Shown here: positions 42,817 through 50,926 of the stretch, one piece after another
Numbering within the stretch: position 1 is the stretch's first letter
Layout of the letters: each line of letters opens with the position of its first letter
NCBI GenBank assembly: GCA_036676475.1
Contig: JAKFCU010000105.1
Location: 1 to 64,000, forward strand
DNA: 64,000 bases
Direction of reading: 5' to 3'
From: LC029 sp036676475
GTDB lineage: Bacteria > Bacillota > Bacilli > Aneurinibacillales > RAOX-1
Made by a program: the position numbers and the translations under genes
The notes under the pieces: model-generated
What the model was told of the DNA's origin: nothing
Databases searched by the model: none
Seen by the model: only the letters and a program-made list of their open reading frames with translations

Positions 42817-43502
42817 TTCCAATTAACCCCCTGGCTTTGTATGACCATATCCACATAGATTCCTGGCGTAATAATACATTCCGGATCTAATTCCCCCACC
42901 TGAACGATCTCTTCTACTTCAGCAATCGTATACCTGCCTGCCATCGCGACGAGAGGATTGAAGTTTCGGGCACTCTTGTCATACACCAAATTTCCGTAGG
43001 AATCCGCCTTCTTGGCATAAATGATGCTTATTTCAGCCGTCAAAGCGGTTTCCACTAGATATTCCTTTCCATCAATCCAAATTTTTTCTTTTCCCTCTTC
43101 AGCAATCGTTCCGATTCCAATATCAACAAAGATTCCGCCTAAGCCTACTCCACCGGCACGGATTCGTTCAGCAAGTGTGCCTTGCGGGGAAAATTCAACT
43201 TCGAGCTTTCCCTCGGTCATCAAACGCCCTGCATTCGGATTAGAGCCAATATGAGAAGCAATAATCTTTTTTGCGCTTTCCGCTGTGACTAGTCTTCCGA
43301 TTCCTATATGGGGAAAACCCGTGTCATTCCCGATCAAAGTTAAATCCTTCACCCCTTTATCCAGAATGCCTTGGATTAGGGTCGGCGGATTACCTACCCC
43401 ACCAAATCCGCCAAACATCAAGGTACTGCCATCATGGATATGTTGAAGAGCATCCTCTATGGAGGCCACTTTACTTCGTTTTTGATTAGTCAACGTGTTC
43501 AT
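42801..43502 (-). CDS. yodS: CoA-transferase subunit A (YodS/ScoA-like), 233 aa
   Basis: Family I CoA-transferase alpha subunit, with the glycine-rich FGGFGGVGNPPTLI and RIRAGGVGLGGIFVDIG. Strong GGGGGAG ribosome binding site. Partner of the next gene in the operon. Length standard. Confidence 0.92.
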   Translation of the reverse strand: MNTLTNQKRSKVASIEDALQHIHDGSTLMFGGFGGVGNPPTLIQGILDKGVKDLTLIGNDTGFPHIGIGRLVTAESAKKIIASHIGSNPNAGRLMTEGKLEVEFSPQGTLAERIRAGGVGLGGIFVDIGIGTIAEEGKEKIWIDGKEYLVETALTAEISIIYAKKADSYGNLVYDKSARNFNPLVAMAGRYTIAEVEEIVQVGELDPECIITPGIYVDMVIQSQGVNWKWVWE

Positions 43503-43586
43503 CCGTCTCCCCCTTCATCTCTTCGCATTCCTACAAAGTCAATTCTCACTTCCTGCTAGAATGCACCTGTTGTGCCCGTCAGGGCC

Positions 43587-44957
43587 TTATACCACTTTTG
43601 TTGAAGTCTCAAGTAAGCCTTCCGCTTGCAGCTCCTGCTGTAGTTCATGGATCGCTTCATCTAATATTTGAACAAGGCGGTCAATCTCATCCTTCTTAAT
43701 CACCAAAGGTGGAGAGAGGATGATGGCATCTCCAGCCACTCCATCTATCCCGCCCGTCGCTGGATAGATAAGGAGCCCTTTCTGAAATGTCTTCTCAAGC
43801 AATCTACCTGTAACCCCAAGCTTCAAATCAAACGGAGTATATGTTCGGAAATTAGAAACCAATTCCATTCCAAGCAATAATCCTTTTCCCCGAACATCCC
43901 CGATCAGAGAATATTTCTGAGCCAATTGCTTTAACTTTTCAAAAAGATATTCTCCGTTCTCTTCTGCTGCCTTGACTAAATCATGGTGTTCAATATAATC
44001 AAGCACAGCTAACGAAACCGCTGCGGATTGTGGATTAGCACTGTAAGTATGTCCGGCCATAATAGATTTGGAACCCTTCAGAATCGGTTCCATGACTCGA
44101 TCGGTGACAATGGTCGCGGCCATGGGCGTATACCCTGCACTCATACCTTTACCAAGCGCCACAATATCTGGCACCACACCCCAATGCTCCATGGCAAACA
44201 TTTTTCCTGTCCGGCCAATTCCTGTCATGACTTCATCGGCAATGAATAGGATGTTGTACCGTTCACAAATCTCTTTTACCTGCTGATAATATCCTTCTGG
44301 AGGGGTAACCGCTCCAGCGGAAGCTCCAATAATCGGTTCTGCTATAAACGCTGCAATATTTTCAGAACCGACTCGTCTAATGGCCGTTTCTAATTCATTC
44401 GCACACTGCAGACCGCAGCCCGGATAGGTGCTATTAAAAGGACAGCGATAGCAATAAGGTGCCGAAACACTTGGGAAATCTTCAAGCAATGGAACAAACC
44501 GTTTCCTTCTCAGCACATGTCCTGACATAGAAAGAGCACCCATCGTAATCCCGTGATAGCTCATCCAGCGGGAAAGGATTCGATTCTTTCCTTTTATCCC
44601 TTTTTCTTGCCAGTGCTGAATAGCAATCTTCATCGCCGTTTCCGTAGCTTCAGACCCGCTGTTCACGAAGAAAGACCAATGTAAGTCTCCTGGTGCAAGC
44701 TCACTTAGCCTCTGCGCCAATTTTTCTGCTGCTTCACTGGTAAATTGAGAACGATAAGCAAATGAGACTTTGCTCGCTTGGTCCAGCATGGCCGCCGCAA
44801 TTTCCGAAACTCCATGGCCAATACTCGCCGTTACAGCTCCTGAAGAACCATCTATATACTGCTTTCCGTCTATATCATAGAGATAAATCCCTTTCCCGTG
44901 GGAAATCATCGGATATTCGAAATCTAATAGAGGCTTAATTAAAAAAGACCGCTTCAT
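43587..44957 (-). CDS. yodT: Class III PLP aminotransferase YodT-type, 456 aa
   Basis: PLP enzyme with MSYHGITMGALSMSG, the cofactor-binding FIADEVMTGIGRTGK and the PLP lysine in VALGKGMSAGYTPM. Similar to omega-amino acid transaminases; in the yod cluster it would transaminate a beta-lysine-derived intermediate. AGGGAGATG lies before the ATG at 44957; the frame to 45008 has no site. First gene of its operon, with a candidate cre box 39 nt upstream and a divergent PucR-type regulator. Confidence 0.9.
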   Translation of the reverse strand: MKRSFLIKPLLDFEYPMISHGKGIYLYDIDGKQYIDGSSGAVTASIGHGVSEIAAAMLDQASKVSFAYRSQFTSEAAEKLAQRLSELAPGDLHWSFFVNSGSEATETAMKIAIQHWQEKGIKGKNRILSRWMSYHGITMGALSMSGHVLRRKRFVPLLEDFPSVSAPYCYRCPFNSTYPGCGLQCANELETAIRRVGSENIAAFIAEPIIGASAGAVTPPEGYYQQVKEICERYNILFIADEVMTGIGRTGKMFAMEHWGVVPDIVALGKGMSAGYTPMAATIVTDRVMEPILKGSKSIMAGHTYSANPQSAAVSLAVLDYIEHHDLVKAAEENGEYLFEKLKQLAQKYSLIGDVRGKGLLLGMELVSNFRTYTPFDLKLGVTGRLLEKTFQKGLLIYPATGGIDGVAGDAIILSPPLVIKKDEIDRLVQILDEAIHELQQELQAEGLLETSTKVV

Positions 44958-44995
44958 AAGATCATCTCCCTGTTGTGTGCATATTCTCCATCTTT

Positions 44996-45009
44996 GGAAA
45001 ACGTTCACA
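44996..45009 (+). promoter_or_regulatory. Candidate cre box upstream of yodT
   Basis: GGAAAACGTTCACA matches 13 of 14 positions of the CcpA box TGWAANCGNTNWCA. It lies 39 nt before the yodT start, which would allow repression by preferred carbon sources. Confidence 0.5.
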
Positions 45010-45053
45010 ATTATCTGATAATCGTATGATAATATAGAAAGCAGATCACTACT

Positions 45054-45104
45054 ATTCGCCTGACGAATGAAAAATACGCTCCATTTTTTATACAGTACGT
45101 ATAA
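45054..45104. promoter_or_regulatory. Two operator-like palindromes between yodT and the PucR gene
   Basis: ATTCG-cctga-CGAAT (45054-45068) and TTATAC-agtac-GTATAA (45088-45104); the latter overlaps a TATAAT box reading toward the PucR gene. These are candidate binding sites of the divergent regulator. Confidence 0.45.
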
Positions 45105-45173
45105 TAAATAGAGGAAAAATAAATTAAATCTTTGTCCTAAGTTTATACATCATCTTTAAAGGGGGACTGCATA

Positions 45174-46799
45174 ATGGGAATTACTATCCAGGAAGCTCTT
45201 CAGCTCCCAGTCATGACCCAAACCCGAATGGTTGCAGGTCAGGAAGGTTTGCAAAATGTCATTAAGTGGGTAACCATCGTAGAAGTAATAGAAGATATCA
45301 CTCGATTGCAGGAAGGGGAATTTCTGATTACCACGGGGTTTGGTCTATTGGAAAGCGAGAAAAAACGAAACCAATTCCACGCCCTTTTGTCGAATCGCCA
45401 GTTATCTGGGGTAGCCATCTATACCGGATTCTATATAAAAGAAATCCCGAAATCCTTCATCGATATGGCTAATGATCACGACTTACCTTTAATAGAAATT
45501 CCTACTAATATCAACTTTTCCATGATCACAAAAGCCATCTTAGAGCAAATTGTAAACAAGCAAATGACTATGTTTGAGCACTCTCTCAACATCCACCGGC
45601 AATTAACCAAGTTAGTTTTAGAAGATCGAGGAATCGAACCGATTACCAAAACCCTATCCCACTTAATCAAAGGGAGTATTGTTCTTATTAATGATAAAGC
45701 GGATATTATAGACTATCATATTATCCATGAAGATATTGTCCTTCATGATCGAGGAAAATCTCTCTCCATCCATTCTATGCAACTTACCCGAAGCCTAAAA
45801 TCTATGCTTCTCCCGATTATCGCCAACGACGTTAATTATGGCTCCATCGTAACTATTAAGGAACAGAATGAATGGATGGAGATGGATCAACTTGCCGTTG
45901 AACATGCCGCCACCGTTTATGCCATTGAATTCTTAAAACAGAAAGCCGTGAAGGAAACGGAAATTAGACTAACAGGGGATTTCGTTGATGAGATTCTCCA
46001 TAAGAATTTCAATGATTCAGTTCTAGCCATTGAACGGGGAAGAAAACTCGGTTTTGACCTTACGTTAAACCAAGCGGCCCTTCATATAAAGATTGAAAAT
46101 CCCCACCATCATTCCTTTTCCGATACGATGGATCACCTCCTGCAAATAACTCAACAAGCTTGCAAAAAAACAAATCGCCAATTTCTTTTGCGAAATAAGC
46201 TAGATGAACTCATTATCTTAACCGAAGTTGGGCCACATGAAGGCAAAGCATCAAAAGTGACAACCCTAGAGCTTGCAACACAGATCGAGCAGGCTTGGAA
46301 GGAGGCTTCCACCCCTTTTCCAATTCGAATTGGAATCGGTCGAAACTATAGCGACGTCCAGCAATTAGCGCAAAGCGCCCGCGAATCACAATATGCCGTG
46401 AATTTCGCCAAACTGCTGCTAAAACCAAAGACTATCGTCCATTATGAGGATCTGGGGCTTTATCACCTGTTGATTCAAATGCAGGAAATGGGAATGAATC
46501 TTCAAGAATTTTATGAAGTAAACATTGGACCACTAACTCAAATGAAGCGACAAGGAGCCGATTTACTCCTAACCCTAGAAACCTACCTGCTTAGTAATCA
46601 GAGTATGCATACTACGGCAGCGGAGCTATTCATCCACCGCCATACGTTGAAATACCGTTTAAACCAAATCGAAAAGAAAACCGGACTAGCTTTAAGTTCC
46701 CCCGATGATCGAATGAAGCTCCAATTAGCCATCATGGCCTATAAGCTTTGCCAATCCCCTGATGGTGGACAGCACAGTAAAAACACCTTAATCATCTAG
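45174..46799 (+). CDS. PucR-family transcriptional regulator, 541 aa
   Basis: N-terminal PucR domain (about 5-125, IQEALQLPVMTQTRMVAG), a GGDEF-like middle region (about 290-420) and a C-terminal PucR-type HTH (about 475-530, AAELFIHRHTLKYRLNQIEKKTG). Such proteins are activators of nitrogen-compound use. Divergent from yodT, so it most likely controls beta-lysine degradation. GGGGG precedes the ATG. Confidence 0.92.
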   Translation: MGITIQEALQLPVMTQTRMVAGQEGLQNVIKWVTIVEVIEDITRLQEGEFLITTGFGLLESEKKRNQFHALLSNRQLSGVAIYTGFYIKEIPKSFIDMANDHDLPLIEIPTNINFSMITKAILEQIVNKQMTMFEHSLNIHRQLTKLVLEDRGIEPITKTLSHLIKGSIVLINDKADIIDYHIIHEDIVLHDRGKSLSIHSMQLTRSLKSMLLPIIANDVNYGSIVTIKEQNEWMEMDQLAVEHAATVYAIEFLKQKAVKETEIRLTGDFVDEILHKNFNDSVLAIERGRKLGFDLTLNQAALHIKIENPHHHSFSDTMDHLLQITQQACKKTNRQFLLRNKLDELIILTEVGPHEGKASKVTTLELATQIEQAWKEASTPFPIRIGIGRNYSDVQQLAQSARESQYAVNFAKLLLKPKTIVHYEDLGLYHLLIQMQEMGMNLQEFYEVNIGPLTQMKRQGADLLLTLETYLLSNQSMHTTAAELFIHRHTLKYRLNQIEKKTGLALSSPDDRMKLQLAIMAYKLCQSPDGGQHSKNTLII

Positions 46800-46817
46800 G
46801 ATTAAGGTGTTTTTTTC
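46782..46817. terminator. Bidirectional terminator
   Basis: Perfect 12-bp stem AACACCTTAATC/GATTAAGGTGTT with a T-run on the plus strand and A-run on the other side; shared by the PucR gene and the convergent minus-strand gene. Confidence 0.9.
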
Positions 46818-47363
46818 TTATTTGGTATTTTTAAATAGCGCTTGTATTGCCGGATCCTGCAATAGACTCATTGCCTGAGATAGATTAAAACCACCTGTTT
46901 TAGATTGTTTTTTGGACGCTGGAGCCTTGCCCGGTATTTTTTTTGTTGAATCATTCTTTTGTGTTTTCATCAGTGATTGAAGCATTGGACTTTGTAGTAA
47001 AGCGAGCATTTGTGTAACATCAAGACCTGCCAATCCGGCAGACTTTCCACCATTCAATTTATTCTGAGCCAGCATCCCTTGTATAGCAGGATTTTGCAGG
47101 AGTCCAAGAAGCGGAGCCATGGTGTTTGACTGAGAAGGCTGTTCTTTTTTTGTGCGCGTAAATAAGGAAAATCTCTTCCTCCTTGCCTTGCTTTTCTTCT
47201 TGATTTCCTCTACTTCTTGGGCCACTCGATCCAATTGAGTCATTTGCGATTTCGTCTGATGAATATAGTTCTCTATTTCCTTTAGTGAAGCCTCTATGCC
47301 TGCCAGTCTTTGCTCGGTGATAGAGGAATACTCCTTGTTACCCAATTTTCTTTTTCCTTTCAT
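46818..47363 (-). CDS. Hypothetical protein with LLQxP repeats, 181 aa
   Basis: N-terminal coiled coil (LAGIEASLKEIENYIHQTK), a basic linker (KARRKRFSLFTRTKK), then three similar segments: LLQNPAIQGMLAQNK, LLQSPMLQSLMKTQK and LLQDPAIQALFKNTK. This looks like a spore or surface protein with a repeated amphipathic motif, but I know no family. GGAGGTG lies before the ATG at 47363. Monocistronic. Confidence 0.7.
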   Translation of the reverse strand: MKGKRKLGNKEYSSITEQRLAGIEASLKEIENYIHQTKSQMTQLDRVAQEVEEIKKKSKARRKRFSLFTRTKKEQPSQSNTMAPLLGLLQNPAIQGMLAQNKLNGGKSAGLAGLDVTQMLALLQSPMLQSLMKTQKNDSTKKIPGKAPASKKQSKTGGFNLSQAMSLLQDPAIQALFKNTK

Positions 47364-47580
47364 CTTAGACCGCACCTCCAACCCCATAGGTTCTTATCTA
47401 ATAGGATATGATGGAGGTCCAAATGTCGTATAGGCTAATGGAATGGTAAGCCTCAAGGAAATAGCCTATTTTCATGAGCCCAATTACACTTTTTTCCCCT
47501 TTATCTAGTCATACGCCCATACATTTCCCTATGCCTGCACATACACTAAATGGAAACCAAAGAGAAAGGAGAATGTTTTT

Positions 47581-47676
47581 ATGAGCATATGGAGTGGCGG
47601 ATTGTTTGGTGACGATGAATTCTTAATCATCTTAGTCCTATTCATCCTTCTTGTTATTATTGCAGCCAGCGATTAA
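47581..47676 (+). CDS. YjcZ-family small sporulation protein, 31 aa
   Basis: Short hydrophobic peptide starting MSIWSGGLFGDDEF and ending in a single helix FILLVIIAASD, the YjcZ/YhcN-independent small spore membrane family. AAAGGAG precedes the ATG by 9 nt and a terminator follows. A close paralog is at 48231-48332 on the other strand. Confidence 0.85.
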   Translation: MSIWSGGLFGDDEFLIILVLFILLVIIAASD

Positions 47677-47686
47677 TGGGCATGAG

Positions 47687-47715
47687 GGGAACCATTATGA
47701 AGGTGGTTCCTTTCT
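47687..47715 (+). terminator. Terminator of the first yjcZ-like gene
   Basis: GGAACCA/TGGTTCC stem with a T-rich tail, 11 nt after the stop. Confidence 0.8.
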
Positions 47716-47753
47716 CTCTTCATTTAAGATGGGACAAGCTGTACTGGCGAAGT

Positions 47754-47802
47754 TAAGAAAGCTACTGGCAATGCCTTATGCGTATATTACTTTCCAATAG
47801 TA
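47754..47802 (+). repeat. 51-nt two-hairpin repeat, copy 8
   Basis: taagaaagctac ... ggcaatgcc variant of the central hairpin, with gcgtatattactttcc; between the yjcZ-like terminator and the DUF1657 terminator. Confidence 0.8.
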
Positions 47803-47805
47803 GAA

Positions 47806-47836
47806 AAAGGACACCCCATTATCCTTCATGGAGCGT
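47806..47836 (-). terminator. Terminator of the DUF1657 gene
   Basis: GGACGCTCCA/TGGGGTGTCC stem with minus-strand T-run. Confidence 0.65.
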
Positions 47837-47848
47837 CCCCAATTCATC

Positions 47849-48055
47849 TTAAAATCCCTTATATTGTGGCTCTTCCTTCTCAAGCTTTTGTACGCGAGGT
47901 CCTAACTGATCAATAATGGACTGAGTTTGTTGAGCAACTTGGGCATACATTTGTTTCGCTTGCTTATCCTGGGTTTGTAGCGCAAACGTTTCTAAGTTTG
48001 CTTGGGCTCCTTTTAAACCAGCAATGGTTTGCTTCACCTGTGCAGATACAGTCAT
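47849..48055 (-). CDS. DUF1657 domain protein, 68 aa
   Basis: Starts MTVSAQVKQTIAGLKGAQANLE and is fully covered by the DUF1657 domain, a family found in Bacillales together with SpoVA-type spore membrane genes. Helical, soluble. GAGGG ribosome binding site. Flanked by two yjcZ-like genes and two repeat copies. Confidence 0.9.
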   Translation of the reverse strand: MTVSAQVKQTIAGLKGAQANLETFALQTQDKQAKQMYAQVAQQTQSIIDQLGPRVQKLEKEEPQYKGF

Positions 48056-48139
48056 GTGACAGCCCTCCTAGATCTCAAAGTAATGGGTGAACATCTGCTA
48101 TTTTGTCCAATATTGCTACTTTTCATCTGGTTATTTATG

Positions 48140-48190
48140 TAAGAAAGCTATTGGCTTTTAGCCTGATGCGTATAATACCTTCAAATAAGG
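48140..48190 (+). repeat. 51-nt two-hairpin repeat, copy 9
   Basis: taagaaagct then GGCTTTTAGCC hairpin and gatgcgtataatac; between the DUF1657 gene and the second yjcZ-like terminator. Confidence 0.8.
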
Positions 48191-48196
48191 ATAAAG

Positions 48197-48223
48197 AAAA
48201 AAGGGCCTTATTCGGCCCTCTTT
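48197..48223. terminator. Terminator of the second yjcZ-like gene
   Basis: GGGCC-ttatt-CGGCCC stem with T-run on the minus strand. Confidence 0.8.
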
Positions 48224-48230
48224 TCACGTT

Positions 48231-48332
48231 TTAGCAATCAGAACCAGCAGCAATAATGACTAACAGGATAAACAATACCAAAATTATTAAAAACTCATCA
48301 TTATCGAATAATCCACCACAAAATGAACTCAT
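48231..48332 (-). CDS. YjcZ-family small sporulation protein, 33 aa
   Basis: MSSFCGGLFDNDEF followed by a hydrophobic helix FILLVIIAAGSDC, nearly identical to the peptide encoded at 47581-47676 on the other strand. AAAGGAGG precedes the ATG. Confidence 0.85.
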   Translation of the reverse strand: MSSFCGGLFDNDEFLIILVLFILLVIIAAGSDC

Positions 48333-48491
48333 TTAAGAAGGCCTCCTTTGATTAATCTAATATACTCTATGTCATAAACCTAATTCGCGTATGGGCAAAT
48401 GTCTTGGGAATCCTAAGATTTACAAGCCCAATTTAATTCTTTGCAGGCAGGTCTGTTATAAAATCAATCCTGCGGTATTGTACAAAATATT

Positions 48492-48520
48492 TTGACATTT
48501 TTTATTAACTTGTTTAAACT
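48492..48520 (+). promoter_or_regulatory. Sigma-A-like promoter
   Basis: TTGACA (48492-48497), 17 nt, TAAACT (48515-48520). It points at a 23-codon frame (48548-48619) with GGAG at 48535 and a terminator behind it, so a short plus-strand transcript is likely. The only feature in the 340-bp gap apart from that frame. Confidence 0.5.
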
Positions 48521-48547
48521 GTTAGGGAGAGAGCGGAGTAATTTTTT

Positions 48548-48619
48548 ATGAATCTTCTGCGCAATAAATCCATCGCAGAATCAAGTGCTTTAAATAAACA
48601 AAACCGAGAAAATAGCCTA
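48548..48619 (+). CDS. Possible micro-ORF, 23 aa
   Basis: Starts MNLLRNKSIAESSAL, no recognised family. Supported only by the promoter at 48492-48520, the GGAG 9 nt before the ATG and the terminator at 48651-48680. Could equally be an untranslated small RNA. Confidence 0.3.
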
Positions 48620-48650
48620 AGTGAATACTTGACTGTATAAGAGCACAAAA

Positions 48651-48680
48651 AAAATAGGCGGGGACATTTCCCTCCTATTT
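48651..48680. terminator. Terminator of the small HTH gene
   Basis: AAATAGGAGGGA arm pairs with CCCCGCCTATTT; long T-run on the minus strand. It overlaps the stop of the minus-strand gene. Confidence 0.7.
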
Positions 48681-48878
48681 CTTTATGTATCCTTGATTCT
48701 CTAGTTTTCTGATCCAAACCTTTATCGTTCGACTGCTTCGCCCTAAATCTTTAACCATTTGATCCATCGAAGGATAGATAAAATTTTTGCTCTCTAAGTA
48801 TTTCCACATCATATATACACTTGTTCCAAGTGTACGGATAATTTCTTGCCCTATACCCATTTTACTTCTTAGCTCCAC
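48675..48878 (-). CDS. Small winged-helix protein, 67 aa
   Basis: One HTH domain (IYPSMDQMVKDLGRSSRTIKVWIRKLENQGYI), like small MarR/GntR-type DNA-binding proteins that read short promoters. GTG start behind AAGGATGG. Nothing further can be said. Confidence 0.65.
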   Translation of the reverse strand: MELRSKMGIGQEIIRTLGTSVYMMWKYLESKNFIYPSMDQMVKDLGRSSRTIKVWIRKLENQGYIKK

Positions 48879-48965
48879 TTAATCCATCCTTCCCTCTGTA
48901 TGTTTGATATAAAACTATTTTATCAAATATAATACTTATTTTGTATTTAAAATAATTAAAATCAT

Positions 48966-48996
48966 AAAAAATAAGGAATATCGAATCAGATATCCC
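48966..48996 (-). terminator. Terminator of the SCO1-like gene
   Basis: GGGATATC/GATATTCC hairpin followed by a T-run on the minus strand, 15 nt after the stop. Confidence 0.75.
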
Positions 48997-49008
48997 TCTC
49001 CTTGCCTT

Positions 49009-49587
49009 TTATTTATTCAATAATATTTTTACATCATCAATCAATTGCTCATCGGTTGCTGAATCAAGCCCGTCATATCTTTTCACAATTGTACCTGTTG
49101 GATCGACCAGAAAAATAGCCGTTCCATGCATGACTTGATCGGTTCCTGTTTCAAAAATAAGACTGGACTTAAAGCTTTCCTCTGACAATTGCTTGATTTC
49201 TTGCTTACTATATCCAGTTAAAAACTGCCAATTGGAAAAATCACTGCCAAACTTTTGTCCAAATTCCTTTAATACCTCTGGCGTGTCTCTCTCTGGGTCC
49301 ACACTAAAGGTAACAAAGGTCACCTTTAAGCCTTCTTCCGCAAGCCTCTTCTGTAAAGCAGCCAAATGAGCCGTCATGGGAGAACAAACGGTAGTACAGT
49401 TTGTAAAAATAAACTCAGCTATCCATACCTGATCCTTCAAATCTGCAAGTTCAAGTTTATTTCCCTCTTGATTGATCGCCGAAAAATCTTGCACCTTCCA
49501 ATGGAGTGGATTTTCAAGCTTCTTTCCACAAGCCGTTAAGGATAAGATGATAACAATAAATACGAAAACAACGATTTTTTTAAACAT
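49009..49587 (-). CDS. SCO1/SenC-type lipoprotein, 192 aa
   Basis: Lipoprotein signal (VIILSLTACG), then a thioredoxin fold with the copper ligands in FTNCTTVCSPM and MHGTAIFLVD. Typical of SCO proteins needed for copper loading of cytochrome c oxidase, acting outside the membrane. Length typical. Monocistronic. Confidence 0.94.
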   Translation of the reverse strand: MFKKIVVFVFIVIILSLTACGKKLENPLHWKVQDFSAINQEGNKLELADLKDQVWIAEFIFTNCTTVCSPMTAHLAALQKRLAEEGLKVTFVTFSVDPERDTPEVLKEFGQKFGSDFSNWQFLTGYSKQEIKQLSEESFKSSLIFETGTDQVMHGTAIFLVDPTGTIVKRYDGLDSATDEQLIDDVKILLNK

Positions 49588-49608
49588 TTCCTAACACCCT
49601 CTTGTTTA

Positions 49609-49676
49609 TACTTATCAGAAAGTATTATACGCATCAGGCTTAGCCAGTAGCTTTCTTATACTTATCGAAAAGTATC
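49609..49676 (-). repeat. 51-nt two-hairpin repeat, copy 10 (plus a fragment)
   Basis: A full unit in minus orientation at 49609-49658 followed by an 18-nt start of a second unit. 21 nt upstream of the SCO1-like start codon. Confidence 0.85.
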
Positions 49677-49908
49677 TTTTCGTCCGCACATTTAATAGTA
49701 TACCTCAAGGTGAAAATAACCCCAAATGACCAAACAGTTTGGGCTGTTCATCCAAGGATAGACATTCACCTAACTTACCCTTGCCTAATATGATATTCTG
49801 TCTACTTTTAATGACTTATAGGTGGCGCAAAGGTCCATTGAAGTAAGCCTGATCATGGAGACCATGCTGTATCCTATACCAAGAAATCAATCTTTTGATA
49901 GGGGGGTG

Positions 49909-50679
49909 ATGAATATTAGTATCGGAATTACCTTAATGGGGCTGTTGGTTGGTTTCCTCGTTGGATTGACTGGGGTAGGAGGTGCGGCCTTATTAACCCC
50001 TATTCTAGTTCTTATAGGTGTAAATCCTGCTATCGCTGTAGGTACCGACCTATTTTATAACTCCATTACGAAATTATTTGGGACGATTCAACATTGGCGG
50101 CAAAAAACAGTTAATTTCAAGCTGGTTAAATACCTCGCTATGGGAAGTGTGCCAAGCGCCATACTTGCCGTGGGTTTGCTTCACTTTTTTGACACCCTCT
50201 ATAACAACCAAGAAATGATTGTAAAACACGCGCTTGGCTATATTCTTATCACAGTAGCGCTTTCCACCCTGCTGCGAACCACATTTGAAAAATATTTCAA
50301 AACCAATCGTTGGCAGGAAATGCCATTGAAAGAGAAACGAACACTAACTATCTGCATTGGTGCAGTTCTTGGATTTATTGTAGGACTAACGTCCATTGGA
50401 TCTGGCTCCTTATTCGCGATTGCCATGCTCTTTCTCTTCCGCATGACTGCACCCGAGTTAGTTGGAACCGACATTGCCCATGCCTTCCTCCTTGTGTCTG
50501 TAGCCGGCTTTCTACATGTTGGAATGGGGAATGTGGACTTCATGTTAGTTGGAAACCTACTTCTAGGGTCCATTCCTGGAGTGATGATTGGAAGCACCTT
50601 ATCAGCCAGGGTGCCAGCTAAACCTCTCCGAACTGCCATTGCCATGGTCATCCTCATAAGCGGACTGAAAATGATTTAA
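49909..50679 (+). CDS. TauE/SafE sulfite exporter family protein, 256 aa
   Basis: About eight membrane helices with the conserved GGAALLTPILVLIG and internal duplication (second half GFIVGLTSIGSGSL). TauE proteins export sulfite or organosulfonates, but the substrate here is unknown. The frame begins with GTG at 49822 without a site; a G-rich ribosome binding site lies just before the ATG at 49909, the family start (MNISIGITLMGLLVG). Confidence 0.85.
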   Translation: MNISIGITLMGLLVGFLVGLTGVGGAALLTPILVLIGVNPAIAVGTDLFYNSITKLFGTIQHWRQKTVNFKLVKYLAMGSVPSAILAVGLLHFFDTLYNNQEMIVKHALGYILITVALSTLLRTTFEKYFKTNRWQEMPLKEKRTLTICIGAVLGFIVGLTSIGSGSLFAIAMLFLFRMTAPELVGTDIAHAFLLVSVAGFLHVGMGNVDFMLVGNLLLGSIPGVMIGSTLSARVPAKPLRTAIAMVILISGLKMI

Positions 50680-50714
50680 ATGAAAAGTAAATGAAAAAAG
50701 GTTGACACTCGACT

Positions 50715-50804
50715 AAGGGCCTGATCCTACATTCATCCTATATACAATGAACCTATTGAAAAGGTTACATATATATCATGCTAGATGTAGGAAGTCAGAC
50801 CCTT
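50715..50804. other. Large imperfect inverted repeat with a GGGTCTGACTTCC motif
   Basis: AAGGGCCTGATCCTACAT at 50716 pairs with ATGTAGGAAGTCAGACCCTT at about 50785-50804. The strings resemble the widespread agggtctgaccc REP motif; a related aggggtctgactcc is at 61100. It may also serve as terminator for the TauE gene. Confidence 0.5.
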
Positions 50805-50815
50805 ATAAGTCAGCC

Positions 50816-50926
50816 TTTCTTATACTTAACGGTCAAGTATTATACTCTAAGGCTACGCCGCTTACGATTTCTTATACTTAACGGTCAAGTATTATACTCT
50901 AAGACTACGCCGCTTACGATTTCTTA
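50816..50926 (-). repeat. Divergent tandem pair of the dispersed repeat, copy 11
   Basis: Two units with a 52-nt period (tatacttaacggtcaag at 50821 and 50873) in minus orientation; the central hairpin is replaced by a gtaagcggcgtag variant. The pair starts 1-2 nt from the stop codon of the DedA gene. Confidence 0.8.
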
